Source: Strongylocentrotus purpuratus
Lineage: Eukaryota > Echinodermata > Echinoidea > Camarodonta > Strongylocentrotidae
DNA length: 64,000 nucleotides
Direction: 5' to 3'
Assembly (NCBI RefSeq): GCF_000002235.5
Contig: NW_022145552.1
Location: 1,433,501 to 1,497,500 of the forward strand
The translations under genes were made by a program, and so were the position numbers. The notes below the pieces were generated by a model. The model saw only the letters and a list, made by a program, of their open reading frames with translations. It ran no database searches and was not told the DNA's origin. This document shows positions 26,801 to 39,358 of this stretch, in pieces (the stretch's first letter is position 1; each line of letters starts with the position of its first letter).

Positions 26801-28897
26801 CATGAGTGTTTCAAATCTTTTGATTGTTTATAAGCTCGTTTCTATGACAACACTCTTTGGAACAGAAATGTTTTCTAATTCGAGTCTATGAGTCAGATTT
26901 ATTATCGAATACATGTAGGGGCCAATATTTACTATTGGTAACGACTGGTTTATTATTAACACACAACTAATTTGAGCAAAGATAATCAAGTAAGGCTATA
27001 ACATATAAAAATTCTTTAAAGAGTATATAATTCGAATATGATGCCATGCCAAAATAAACGGTAATATGAAAACTGAAAACTAGAACGCAGTTCTGTGTAA
27101 GAGGGACGGAGAAAGAGAGAGAGGGGTGAAAGGGGAGGGGAGAGATATGAGAGAGAGATAGAGAGATAGAGAGAGAGAGAGAAAGGGAGGGAGAGAGAGA
27201 GAGAGGAGATGGAGAGGGAGGGAGAGAGGGAGATGTGTGCGAGAGGGGAAGATGTGTGAGGGGAAAGTGAAGTAAGCGAGGAAGATAAATTGAATATATG
27301 AACTTCTTGAACAATGATTCTCTTGACAATTCAAAAATTGTATCACATGCTCGACTGACATAGCAACAACGAGACAGCGAGAGAGGGATGGGAGAGGAAA
27401 TTGGAGAGAGCATGTAAGCAAGAGAAAAGGACAGTTTACGACAAATCTGATGCTATAGGCCTATATCTTGAACAGTAGTTCTCTTGACAACTCGGTAGCT
27501 TACTATATGCTTGCCTTGCATAACAACATCTAAGGCTTGCTATATATGTAAATTCAATCCGTAGAGAATGCTGTTTTCATGTCTCGTAATTTTTTTCTTT
27601 CGCTCTCCCTCTCTCTTTTTCTCAATCACTGCCATGATTACTTAAGTTGATTTCTAGATATTTTGCATATGCACTCTTTCTGGGTATCGGCATGATATAC
27701 ATCTAGCTTTAATGGCATGAGGATGATATCTGTAAAATACATTTATACCCAATATACTAAAAATAGGCCTACAAAATAACTTTGTTCACTTTCTTGCTTA
27801 TATATATATATATATATATATATACTGCAAATGAGTTCTTGTTAAATTATTTTTATGTATAAGCAATTAATATTGAAAACGTTTATTTATTATATTCAAT
27901 TGTATGTTCTTGACAAGGAATAAAACAAAATTACTATAACAAATAAAAGTGTGTGTGCGTGTGTGTGTGTGTGTGTGAAAGAGAGAGAGAGAGAGATAGA
28001 GAGAGGGAGAGAGAGAGAGAGAGCGAGAGAGAGACAGAGAGAGAGACAGAGAGAAAAAGAAAGATTAAAAACTTATATCCGACAGATTCGTTATTTCATG
28101 GACCTACGTTTTAGGTTCCATGCAAGAGAGGAAGTGGTGAAATATTTTTTCAAGCAAATTATACATTGTAAGGAAGGTTGTAGCCTCGTACTCGTAGCAA
28201 TCTCTACGCAAGAATTTGAATTATTGACTGAGAAAGATATTTAGAAAAAGAGAAGTGGAAGGGAAATAAATGAAGAATAGTGGAGAAAGACGGGGTAAAA
28301 TATAAATGTATTCCTGATCCTTTACCCTTCCAAAACATAATAATGAAGAAAAAAATGCTCTATTGTCCCGGATTCTACTAGAGGGGATCTCTAACATAAT
28401 ATTAAATCCACCACTGAAAGCCTAAATGAGTCGCCCTCTATAGAAAAAAAAAAAATGATGAATACCGCCATGAAGTTCAAAGGTGCTTATACGCCGCGCG
28501 TGATCTCTGTGGGAAAACCCACTTCTATTTATATGCACAAACTGCATTATATTCACAGGATATCTCCTCAAGTGTGATTTTACTATTATAACCATACTTG
28601 TATTCAGGTAGACATTGTGAATAGATAATTGATAATAGTACTTTTGATCAAAGTTAGGCTCACCACTTTCGACACATATTTTAAAGTAACGTGAGAACTT
28701 GGTAGGACGCACCTGTTGCGAAAACTTCGGATATTGGTAAAATCTACTACGTCAAAGCATAGAGTTTGTGCTTACATGAACTGATTTTGGCTTCTAGTAC
28801 AAGTTAGCTGATCACACTTTTAAGTTGTATTGGTTATTGGATATATGCGTAGATTGAGCTCGTGTTTGTAATAAGTCAGAAAGCCGATATTTGTACC
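23863..28897. other. Intergenic region between formin and TRIM genes
   Basis: Contains the formin 3' UTR at its start; 'attaaa' at 24199-24204 is a possible poly(A) signal. Microsatellites: (GA)n at 24484-24612, 27104-27236 and 27975-28056; (TA)n at about 27799-27824; (TG)n at 27950-27976. Short diverged duplications are seen: 'tttttcacttc' with 'acagggtctttaa' at about 24420 and 25330, and 'cttgaacaatgattctcttg' at about 27305 with a variant at about 27467. No gene is recognised. Confidence 0.6.
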
Positions 28898-31800
28898 ATG
28901 GCTGAGAAGACTGAGGAAGAGAAAGCTCCAAGCTCTTCACACAACCTGACGTGTCCACTATGTCTTGATATCTTTGACGAAGCAACCATCCTGACTTCAT
29001 GCGGACACACCTTCTGTCGGAAATGTCTCAAGAACTATGACCTGTCCCACCAGGATCTCGATCACATGCTCTGTCCTCTTTGCAGGAAGATCACCAAGTT
29101 GTCTGCGAAGCGTGTCGATGATTTCCTCACCAACGTCACTGTCAACGGACTTGTAGACGATTATCACGCCAAGTGTGGAGGAATGAACGCTGTCCTTGAG
29201 ATGCGTCCAAAATGCACTGCTTGCAAGTTTCAGCAAGATGCCGTCTCATTCTGCTGTACATGTAATAACTACATTTGTAATAAGTGTCTGGATTGTCATC
29301 AACATCTTACAGTCTTTGAAGATCACGAGATTGTATCCACACAGGATATCATCAACGGGAAGGCCAGTATTGGTCATCTACCCGAGAAGTGCTGCATCCA
29401 CAAACAAGAGAACAAAGATATGTTTTGTGAGGATTGTAAGGTCCATGTCTGTCACAAGTGCGTGATCGTCGGTCATCAATATCACAGCATCAAGAATCAG
29501 GCTGACTTCGAGCAGCAGTTACGTCTTAAGGTAAGTGGGTTCATTTAACAAAAGATAATTGCGTTTGGTTAAGGCCTGACAAGACAATAGTGGTACTCAT
29601 ATAATTCGGATAGGGGAAGGTATCATAGGCACCGGAGGAGGGGGGAGGCAGAGTGGTTTGATGTCCCCGCATTATTAAAGTGGGGGACAAAATTGATTTC
29701 AGCCCTCTGGGGCCCCCTCGCATCTAAAGCGTTCAAGTGCTCTGAAAAGTAACTTTTCACCATCCTAAAATCAAAATTTCCCCCACTCAGTCCTTACGCT
29801 CCCTCGAATATTTATAGTCCCGGTGTTTGTTATGTTTGTAAACCCTGTCTTCAATATAAACACCGCTAGCATGGGAGAATATATTCCTATCTATCAGAGT
29901 GCTGGGGTAACCCCCTGCCCCTTGACAATAAAAATAAATTGCAGTTAAGCTTAATCAGTCGAAAATCCTCTAAAAATGTAAAGTTTAACCATTCCAAAAT
30001 CTAAATTTTGTCAGATATTGGTCGCTACCCTCACTTACAAATTAATAAAATTAAGTGTAAGCCTATGGTTAAACTTTAGAAAAAAACCTCACAAGACAAA
30101 TTGGCAACTCACTTATGAGTCTGTGACGTCATTGCATCACTATCCACTATTTTTTCCCGGTTAAATCATGAAAAATGTGAATTTTAATAAACTATTTATA
30201 TAAAAATCAATAATCATGAATATACAATATCCAGAAAAAAGTATCAATTCTTCAAAGTTCATGAAATATTTTGTGAAATTTCATGCACACAAATCACTTA
30301 ATCTGGACGAAGGCCTGGGAAAATCAAGTTATGGGGGATAAAAAGGGAAATTAATGGGATTAAAATAAATAAAGCAATTGTTAAATAGTGAGGACATGAC
30401 GTCTGAGACTCATAACCAAATTGGCAATTTGTGTAGTGATTTCCATTGTTCCATAGTTTGTCATACTTTTTCAAAAATTCATAACTTGAATATGAGTTAT
30501 CCGATTAAATAAAATCTATTAAATACAAATTATTTTTAGAGTGGACTTAGTCTTTAAAGGTATGTGCATACATTACGAAACTGGCTGAGGCATAGACTAC
30601 ATCTCATTCTAAAATGTGTTTTTTCCACTTCTCTATTATTTGTTTTGTTTAGGTGAACGACCTTGTCCAGCGTTGTGCCGCTAAGAAATCAGAACTGGAA
30701 AAAAACATTCAGAATGTGGAAGTACAACGCCACGAAGTATACAGTGCCGTGCAGAAACTACTGGACGATGTCAGTCAAGCTTACAGCATCAAGGCAAAAG
30801 TGCTTGAGGATAATCATCGAAATCTCATCGAGCAAATCAATGTAGTAAAGCGGAGTTTCGATGACGACCTCAACGTCTTGAAAACCAATGATCGACAGAG
30901 AATCAAGAGTATTTGTAGTTCAAGAACACTGGTGGCCAATGACAGACTGGGTCATCTTGAGACAGACAGTCTGTCTGCTCGTGCTTTGCTCTGTGAGGAG
31001 CTGGATGCCATGCTGAAGGAGGCTACTGATCACAATTCTGCGGCAGCCATTACGAAGAAAGCACAGAAGAAGAGGTTCAAGCCTGCAGATGATACTCGTC
31101 TTAACCTCGGGAGCATTTCAGAATCAGATCCCAACGTGCAAGTCATTCAGCGTGTAGATCTACGGGGATACATGTGGGGGATGACCCCGTACTCTGATGA
31201 CAGTGTAGCTATCGGATATACTGGTGCACATGGTATAGATATCGTTGATTCAGCTGGTAAAACGCAGCAGTATGCAAACATACCAAGTAACATGAAGTGT
31301 TATGACCTTGTGTTTCAACAAAACAGGTCGTTATGCATTTCGACGAATAGAAAAATACACACATATTCTCCCTATGGATCCAGGAAATCAACCATCCCCT
31401 GTCCAAACAGCGTAGGCCTACACATACTAAACAGAAGTCCATCAGATGAAATCCTCATCGCCAGCAATCAAAAGCAAGTCCATATCTATGACCCGACTGG
31501 ATCCACTCTCAAACACACTGTTCCAACAAAACACAACATTACGGGCCAGGTATCTGCTACCAGGTCGGGTTTGATCGTCACGAGTTCATGTCATCACTCC
31601 AGTCCAAGCGTGGTGATGGTCTATGACAGGGATGGGAATGCTGGTAAGTCTCTACAAGCTCCATCAGACAAAGTCTGCCTGTTTGCTGCCCTGGATGAGC
31701 AGGACAGGGTGTATGTAGCGAGTGTTGATTATGAGAGTGGTAATGTGGTGATCAGGCTCTATGACCTTGATGGTCTGAACCTGAAGGAAATAGTCGAGTT

Positions 31801-31915
31801 CAACTTACCCAATTTGACACTTGGTTCTGGTTGGTGTTACCTGGTTTCCCTCTCACCAGACGTGCTCGCGTTTGCTTCTCACAAAAAGTTGTATTTTATC
31901 AAAGTATCACTGTAA
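28898..31915 (+). CDS. TRIM-type RING E3 ubiquitin ligase, 2 exons, 631 residues
   Basis: Exons 28898-29530 and 30653-31915; the intron has GTAAGT and TTTAG sites and phase 0. The start has a good context (accATGg); an upstream in-frame ATG at 28862 would add 12 residues and is less likely. A C3HC4 RING is complete (C19, C22, C35, H37, C40, C43, C59, C62) and is the E2-binding part. B-box 1 is about 106-143 (C106, C109, C119/120, C122, C127, C130, C133, H136). B-box 2 is about 165-196 (C165, H168, C177, C180, C185, C188, H193, H196). A coiled coil fills about 212-340. Residues from about 380 to 631 look like a beta-propeller (repeated VYDRDGN and RLYDLDG-type strand motifs) and not SPRY. The closest known style is TRIM56/TRIM2-3-like invertebrate proteins. 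Predicted role is ubiquitination of unknown substrates, possibly in immunity. Confidence 0.93.
29531..30652. other. Intron of the TRIM gene
   Basis: AT-rich with no open frame or recognised repeat. It splits the gene between B-box 2 and the coiled coil. Confidence 0.9.
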
Positions 31916-32196
31916 TCCATCTCACACTCTACATTACCTTTATTGATGGATGGTGTATAAACATGTACCTCTCTGCTCCAGCACTTTTCTAATATGGGCC
32001 TTGTTTCATATTCTATTGTTTATTATGTGATAACTAAATGATTGAGATGATGCCGATTTTCTCAATAGATTTCGATTGCCTGTATACAGTTTTCATATTC
32101 CTCTCTCGAAATTGTATATAAATACATAAGATATACATATACTTCTTGCATTGTGTAATCATTTCTCTTTACTGAAAGCCAATGGTAGGATACCAT

Positions 32197-32202
32197 AATA
32201 AA
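32197..32202 (+). terminator. Candidate poly(A) signal of the TRIM gene
   Basis: AATAAA about 280 bp after the TRIM stop codon, followed by AT-rich sequence. Confidence 0.45.
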
Positions 32203-32335
32203 TAACTTGAAAATTGATAAACATATCGATTAACTTCATATTAGTATTATTTTCCTTTCGTTGTTATCATCAAGTACTTAAAAGTTATTTTGTTGGTACT
32301 TATATTGTTTTAAGCGTATGTTGTTTTATTGTCTA

Positions 32336-32550
32336 TCTTGCGCGATAGCTCAGTCGGTAGAGCAGTGGTCTCGTAATCCGGTGACCCGGGTTCGAAACCA
32401 AGGTGATGCGCTAGTGCCCTTTGGTAAGGCATTAATCCTCATTACCAGGTCCCTCGGAAATGACCTAAAGCCGTCGGCCGTCTGGTTGCTTACTTACAAG
32501 CATTTATGCTTTCTTAGCAGTCAGGTAAATTAACAACCACCACCAATAGA
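32336..32550 (+). mobile_element. tRNA-derived SINE, copy 1
   Basis: The head has a Pol III A box (tagctcagtcggtagagc, 32346-32363) and a B box (ggttcgaaacc). Between them 'ggtctcgtaatcc' resembles the anticodon arm of a tRNA-Thr(CGT). The body continues 'gtgccctttggtaaggc' and 'gcatttatgctttcttagc'. Another copy at 53975-54185 matches over the whole length, so the body belongs to the element. The acceptor stem cannot pair properly and the body is fused to it, so this is not a working tRNA gene. Confidence 0.88.
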
Positions 32551-33121
32551 GAAACAATTAATAATTAATACTAACTTTGTAATTTGTAATTAGGACTCAT
32601 TGTTAATTAGCGTTTTAGCTTTTACGGGTCACCCTGTCAAGTTATTGGTAGTATTATTTTGTTTTCGTTTTATAACATTATTTTACTCTTCATATGGATC
32701 GTACATTAAACTTGCCATAATACACCAATTCAATTTGTGTATAGCCTTGGAGGACCATGGAGAGACATTCGTAGTAACTTTGCTCCCTGTCTGAAAAGCC
32801 ATTAAATTGCAAGCTCTGGGAACAGATGAGTTGGCTATGATATAGAGAAGAATAATGCATTAAGAAAGTTAGGCCTAGTTTAAGAGTCGGAAGTTCTGTT
32901 TCTTGACTAAACTTGCATCCTAAGGAATGTAAGAATATTATGATATCTTTGTAAACTTTTACTGCAATTCTGTTATAGTTAGTTATTTCACTTTGAATAT
33001 TTCATGTATACAGTCTATCGATTTGCTACGTGGAATTTGAAATATCTTCATCTGTATTTTATGACATTAGAAAGAGAATGGGGTAAGAAAGGATTATGTT
33101 TATGACATGGTAAATTGTAGA

Positions 33122-33360
33122 AATGGTGAGATTAGTAAACACCCGGCCCCCCACTCCGGGGTCAGAGGAACCGCATGCGTGTTCCCAAAATATCCAGTAA
33201 AGGGGTACTTTTCACGCACCAAAGTCCGGCTCGTAGTTCACAAAAATCCGGCCCGTATTGACTTTACACACCGGACTTAGGGGGGTGTTTTCAAAAGGAG
33301 GGAACATGCATACGCGTACCCTAAATAACACTGAGTGGGGGGGGGGGGGGGATTAAACCC
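33122..33360. repeat. Possible small inverted-repeat element with G/C runs
   Basis: 'ccccccactc' and 'gcatgcgtgttccc' near 33149-33187 face 'gggaacatgcatacgcgt' and 'actgagtggggg' near 33301-33340 on the opposite strand. The match is imperfect and the ends are not defined. Confidence 0.4.
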
Positions 33361-33484
33361 ATACCTCTGATCATGCCAATATACATGCATGGCAAACCCA
33401 GGGATGATAATGGAGAAAACATAATTTTAATGTTTCCCCATCGATTGAAAAATTGCTTACCAGTTGATATACTTTTAAGAAAAT

Positions 33485-33554
33485 GAGATCGACGACTTTA
33501 ATTAGATCGACGACTTTAATGAGATCGACGACTTTAATGAGATCGACGACTTTT
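33485..33554. repeat. 18-bp minisatellite, about 4 units
   Basis: Units (g/t)agatcgacgactttaat start at 33485, 33503, 33521 and 33539; the last unit is truncated. They are almost identical. Confidence 0.95.
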
Positions 33555-35094
33555 CTTGTATTACTTTAACGACCTGACTTGGGAACAATTTTCTTTCTCC
33601 CGGGTATTTTGTTTTAATTTTTGTTTAAATGTTGAGGGGGGGGGGGGTCTGATAACCGCATCTCGATGGGCAATTGTTGTTAGTTTATGTTTTTGCTGTA
33701 GTATAGTTATACAGCTTTTATTCAACATTTTGGGGTAAATGGGCATTATGCGTTGAAATAAACCGATTCGGAGATAACACTTGTACACAATATGACCCCT
33801 TATATTTTCCACATAGACACATCCCACTGTGTGCATTTTAGAATAATTACAGCTAATAAGATGGAGGTGCTGAACGATTACATTTTGTTTGTCCTCTTGC
33901 AAAGAAAAAAAAATGGTTACATAACTTTTATGAACACGTTTGACAGTTTGTACTGATGACCTTTTATCTGCCCATGCGCAGATAGTATCTCCGAAGTGGC
34001 TTATTGACCCGCCCTCATGGATATGTCCCCTTTTCTGGGGTCTCTGAAAAAATCACAACCCATTCCAGACCGAAAATTGTTTTAGCTTTTCGTCTTTTGA
34101 AAAGGTTTAGTCATATGTTTTTCTTTTAACTAGGCTGTTATTATGTGGTAAACGGTTTGTTTTAATTACCTGAGTTGGGGCCGAGGGGGGGGGGGGGGAC
34201 GAGTCTAAAAACCAATACGACTATTTCGGGAAAGACTACTGGCCACTAATGCTGTTTTGTACAACGTTTTTTTTAAGTATCTTTAAAGGGAAATCCAACC
34301 TAGATATCAAACAACTCTATAGGAAAGGAGAAAAATCAGAGAAGTAGACTTGTGAAGGTTTGAATGAGGTTGCAATGGACAAAATGAAAAAGTTATGAAT
34401 TTTTTAAAGTTATAATCACTATACCGGTAGATATGGGCTCTTCAAATTGGCTTAATCGGTAATGTCTCTGTGATGTAGTATCAGGCAACTTTCCAACACA
34501 AAATGACTATTACAACAAATGCCAACAATTATGACACAGGATGGTCTATTCTCTTAAAAGGGCCTATAACAATATGCTATCCATAGTGCCCCAAGGGAGA
34601 AGGCGCTTAGGCTAAAAACAGAAATATAATGATATTTTTGTACACGACAAACGGGAGAGTTATCAGTCCACTACGTCACAATCCACTGACCGATCTGCCC
34701 ATTTGAGATACGCCTTCATGCAAGGGTTGGATAGCCCCTTAACATAATTATCGAAGTTCTTTTCTTGTTGGTATTTTCCTCGGTTGTTCTCTTTTTTTCT
34801 TAACTTAGAAAATAGTTGTAGAAAGTATGTACAGTGTCTTCGCTTTAAATGTAGCATCAACATGTTCATTTTACTTTGTGTATATATACAGTATATTATA
34901 CTGGTTATAATTGCATGTGATATTGAAATCCGTAAAATAAATAATATTTTGTTATTACTGACTTTACTGTAAGCCTATCGAAATTAAAATTACAAGAAAA
35001 ACACAATTTCTTCATATCAAAACTACTGATTTTATTTGTTTAGTCGTTATTGAGGTGATAAAAGAAATCCCGGGAAGAAATCTATCAATGCAAT

Positions 35095-35910
35095 TAAAGG
35101 TGACGTAGAATTTGGCTATATTGAACCTTAAAGGCATTGTTTAACAATGTTTCCAGTTCTACATTATCTCAGATGCATGGCCCTACCCAGGGGCGGATCT
35201 AGCTTTTTGCTAAGGGGGGGGGTTTGACCAAAATAATGACGATGTGGAGCATCGTCCACGAGCCGCGAAGCGGCGAGCCGATTTTTTTGGGGGTGTTTAT
35301 TTGAACCCCGTAAGTGATGTTTTCCTGGCATCTATTAACACAATGGAGACCATAAAAAGCAGTGCATGATAACGTCTTTTTAAATCAAGTAACAGTTTAA
35401 TACATAGTTATATCCAGAGTTATCATGTGTTTGGTTAAGTTACCAGATGAGTTGAATATCTTCTCACAATATTTGCACTTGAAAGGGTTTCTCTCCAGCG
35501 TGCGTTCTTTTTTCTTTCTTTTTTTCTTTTTTTTTTCTTTTTTTTTTCCCTTTTTTTTGGGGGGGGGGGCGCCCAAGGGGGGGGGGGTTGCAACCCCCCC
35601 CCCCCCCCAACCCCCCCTCTAGATCCGCTTCTGCCCTACGTGTTATCAGAGTCTATGATATGGTGTAATATTTAAAAAAATTGCGCTTCAAAATGATCAT
35701 GAAGTGCTTCAAAAAAATAAAAAATCTTTGAGTGACCGGTTTTTACCATAATCATTTCCTAAATAAACTGTAGTGGTATAAACAAAACTGTTCTTATAAC
35801 TGTGTGGTAATCAGTTTTTTACATTTTTAATTCCAATTATAATATCTTGATAATCAGACAGGCGATCGGCTTGTAAAAGTCATGGGATTCCTGACTAACC
35901 TAAAGGTGTA
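35095..35910. repeat. Older dispersed repeat interrupted by a hAT-like element
   Basis: The stretches 35140-35187 and 35634-35905 match 53035-53320 in reverse complement. Shared anchors include 'tgatatggtgtaatatt', 'catgaagtgc' and 'cttgataatcagacagg'. The copy at 53 kb is continuous where this one is split at 35188, which shows the insertion directly. Confidence 0.75.
35188..35633. mobile_element. hAT-like non-autonomous element, 446 bp, nested
   Basis: Ends 'caggggcggatctag' and 'ctagatccgcttctg' form a 15-bp inverted repeat with two mismatches. 'ccctac' is repeated on both sides (35181-35186, 35634-35639), consistent with a degraded 8-bp hAT target duplication. The interior is mostly long T, G and C runs (35515-35610) with no gene. 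The uninterrupted homologue at 53 kb supports the boundaries. Confidence 0.7.
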
Positions 35911-36060
35911 TATATATATATATATATATATGACTGTAATAAATACAAAAGTGAAATCACAACAGCTCTTATTTGATTTTAAATATACAGAATTAAAGAA
36001 AGCATTTCCGCAGTGTTAATGATTTTGAGCTTGAATGTGATATTTCGTATCTTATAGAAA

Positions 36061-36540
36061 TAGAAAACAGGGGACAAAGTGGATGTTTTTGTTATGAAAG
36101 TGAGAGATTACTATCGTTTGTTAATACGTAAGAAGTCAACAGAACCAAATGTCATTTATTATTGGAATTCCTTTTGAGTTTTAGAAAATGACTTTGTTAA
36201 GAAGTATGTATTTTCATTCAAATTAAAGCAAGTTCGTAATAATAATGTTAAAAAAATTGATTTCAAGATGATTCACAGGTTTATTGCCTCAAAAGAAACT
36301 TATATAAATGGCAAATTGTGAAAAATTCTTTATGCAACTCTTGTGGACAAGTTGACTCAACGTTTCACTTTATGTTATATTGCAAGGAAGTGACTTTGTT
36401 TTGGAAAATAATATGTAATTTGATATTTAACTTATTCCAAATAGACATACCAATAAACCAAAGGATATTAGTTGTAGGTAAGGACATAGGAACAAGAAAT
36501 ATACTCTTCTGAATATTATTTTAAATTATGCGCAATATGC
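36061..36540 (+). pseudogene. LINE remnant (L1/Tx1-like 3' zinc-knuckle region)
   Basis: One frame reads IDFKMIHRFIASKETYINGKL, then after a frameshift near 36317 LCNSCGQVDSTFHFMLYC and CKEVTLFWK. The C-x2-C...H...C...W pattern is the zinc-binding segment that follows reverse transcriptase in L1/Tx1-type LINEs. Frameshifts and stops make it non-coding. The start, from 'acaaagtggatgtttttg', is also found at about 38401, so part of this element is repeated there. Confidence 0.6.
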
Positions 36541-38040
36541 AATTTATAAATGTTACACTAAAAAGTTTGTTAATGGTACTGTTTAATACCCACATACTTT
36601 GTTTTTTTTAATTCAAGTCATTGCTAAGACTATTTTTAAGGTATGAATGTGTTAGCAAAGGAAATAATACTAAGCTGGAAGAATAAATAACTGTTAGCCT
36701 CTGTTATGTTTCACTCAATCATTGAGTAATTAATGTATTATGTATTGAAATTATGGAAATAAAAACTTCGCTTGAGGATAAGAGAGAGAGAAAAAAATGA
36801 TTGCAGCATGAGCTAAGTCCAGGATTTTGTTGAGAATCTGAGGCAAAGATACCCAATCCCTTTAACATGCAGCTTTGATCACATTTCACGTCCATACGCT
36901 TTGAAAATCTCTCGCCACGATATCTCACACCGGACAGTAAAATGTTATATGGCAGTTTAGGTGTCCATAAGCTGTAAAATCTCTCGCCATGTTTCTTAAT
37001 ATGTTATATTTTTTGTATTTATGTTTTTATTGATAACCAAACATAGCAACATAAAACACAAAAATAACAGATAAATATTTTATACTTAATTATATACATT
37101 AATAGATAAAGTCAAATAACATGTATCATAGGGTCTCCTAATATGTATATTTATTTAAAAGGACATTCATTCATTTCGGTTTATTGTGTCAAAATTACTC
37201 ATGTTAAAATAGTCGGGAGACTGATACAAACAAAGATAACACAGTTTAAAGAAATAAAGAGAAATTACAAATACATGTACACCAATATTGAAACGATCAC
37301 AAATTAGTTCAAGGAATAAATTAACAATAATGATGATGGAAACTTCAATATATTGCACATCATACATGAAACAAATCAAATTTACATACATGGATGATTG
37401 GGGAAAAAGAAGATAAAAAAGAAAAAATGGACAAAGCATTTTATTTCCTTTTCTCGTAATTTTTAAATTTTGAGCATTTACATTTTAAACACAATTATTA
37501 AACATAAATTGATAGATAAAACGTGATAGTGATAATATCAGATTTACATGTTTTAAAAATAAACAACTCTAATAGCAAATATGAAGAAAGTTGGAAATTA
37601 AGAAATGAAATGGGCACCTGCAGAAGATATAAAGAAACAAGCGTGTGTAAATATTGTGTAAAAAATAACAAAATAATTAAAAGGAGTGTCTCATTCTGGC
37701 ATTATTGTACTATATATGCTAAAGTTGAAATGGGTGCATAAACCATGTAAACGGAATAAAGTTGTTTCATCAAATCATTTATGTAGGAACATGAGTATTA
37801 AAAATATATATATATATTGAAGGAATTTAAGCCATGTGCATATTCAGGGCACATTTATATCTATCATGTTACTAAAAACACGGAGGCCTATATAGTAGGC
37901 ATTCATGGGGTTAAAAGCTAAAGAGATTATTCAAAGGAATTCAATTAGGATTTCAAATCAAAAGACCATTTTTTGAAATGTAGTAATAACTTGTATTTTT
38001 TCTTAGTACTGTATGTTATATTTGGTATATACAGACTGTT

Positions 38041-38370
38041 ATAAGACAATTAACCCCTGGACAATCACCCCGGGCCAATTACCAATCGGGCAATAACCCC
38101 TCCCCCCCCCCCCCCCCCCCGCCCCCCGGTAAATTATCACCCGAAGAACAATTCCCGCAACATTACCCCCCGGACGATTATCCCCCGAAAAAAAAAATCT
38201 GTTTTCATTAAAACCAACAAGTTATTATCAAGGTAGACTTCCACTATTGAATGAGGGGGGGGGGGGTCATTTTACGGGGGGTTAATTGTTCTCGGGGGTG
38301 GTTGTCCTTGGGGGTAATTTTTCGGGGGTAATTTTCCGGGGGTTATTGTCCTGGGGGGGGGGGCTTTTTC
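38041..38370. repeat. G/C-rich short-period repeat in two opposed arms
   Basis: 38041-38190 holds about 14-bp degenerate units on the C-rich strand (like 'ggacaattaccccc'). 38255-38365 holds the G-rich counterpart (like 'gggggtaattttccgg'). The same unit type appears at 1875-1925 and 3308-3470. Units vary in the length of the G run. Confidence 0.65.
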
Positions 38371-38566
38371 CGTTGTTGATTAAAAAAAAGAAACAGAGGA
38401 CAAAGTTGATATTTTTGTTATGAAAGTGAGAGATTCGTTGCAAATCGGTAGAGCCCAATGTCATTTAAAATGCCCCCATCCTCCGGACTTCTACCAGGTT
38501 CATAATTTTAGATCTTATATTTTCATCATTATTTATGCCTCTTCTTTCTCCTCTATAATTCCTCCT

Positions 38567-38645
38567 CCTCCTCCTCCTTCTCTAGCCCCTTCTCCTCCTC
38601 TTAATTCTTCTTCTTCTTCCTTTTCTTCTTCTTCTTCTTCTTCTT

Positions 38646-38676
<31 letters not shown>

Positions 38677-38725
38677 TTCTTGTACTTATTATCATTTTTG
38701 TTATTATCATCATTTTTATCTTTAA
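38567..38725. repeat. CTT microsatellite
   Basis: CCT repeats followed by near-perfect (TTC)n at about 38607-38674. Confidence 0.95.
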
Positions 38726-39331
38726 TAAGTTTTTTTCTTATTAATTGTGTACATGTAGCCCTCGAGCTTCATGGGTTATCATGTTCAAACTGACTTAATT
38801 TTGATCTGTTAATATTTTACAGTGTTATGTGTTGGAGGCTTGGTGAATAAAATCAATCAATCAATCAATCCAAAAATTCCATTTTCCTGAGCTCTATTTG
38901 TCTTTTCTACAAGTGCTTGTCGGTATTTTAGAAAATTCTACTAACATTGACTTAGCTATGCCTTTAATCACTTATCACCTTCGATCTTTTTCTTCTGAAG
39001 GAAATCAATTATTATTTTTTGTACACAATCTCTCAGTAGCGTTCCATACATCGATTGTTTTGATTTACGTTTCTGGACTGAGAAGAGCCGAGAGCATACA
39101 TATAAAACCTCATATTTTGCTTCGCAATTGCAGCTGTCATCGAACGGAAAAGGCAAGGTATGTAAAATAGTCAAATGCTTAATTATACGTAGATCGTGAA
39201 GAATCAAATTGTGCTGCATTTGCTGTCGTAATATTGATTTATCGTAAAATATAAATCCTAGGGCTAGGATCTCGATGAGTGACGTGAGTTTGCACGGTAC
39301 GGTACCGTACCGTACCGGTATTCGTGCGAAG

Positions 39332-39358
39332 TACCGTTGTCATGCCAGAACTCGGACA
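39332..39358 (+). repeat. 27-bp sequence, inverted partner at 47664-47690
   Basis: The sequence starting 'taccgttgtcatgccagaac' is an exact reverse complement of 47664-47690. A run of nested 'ggtacc' palindromes lies just upstream (39295-39320). The pair encloses the transposase gene and LINE (8.3 kb). Whether they are ends of one element is uncertain. Confidence 0.7.

Noticed and set aside
27951..28244. Arg/Glu-rich open frame
   Set aside because: (TG)n and (GA)n microsatellite translated; the remainder lacks homology.
32338..32410. Functional tRNA gene
   Set aside because: Boxes A and B are good but the acceptor stem does not pair, and the sequence runs into a conserved SINE body shared with 53975-54185.
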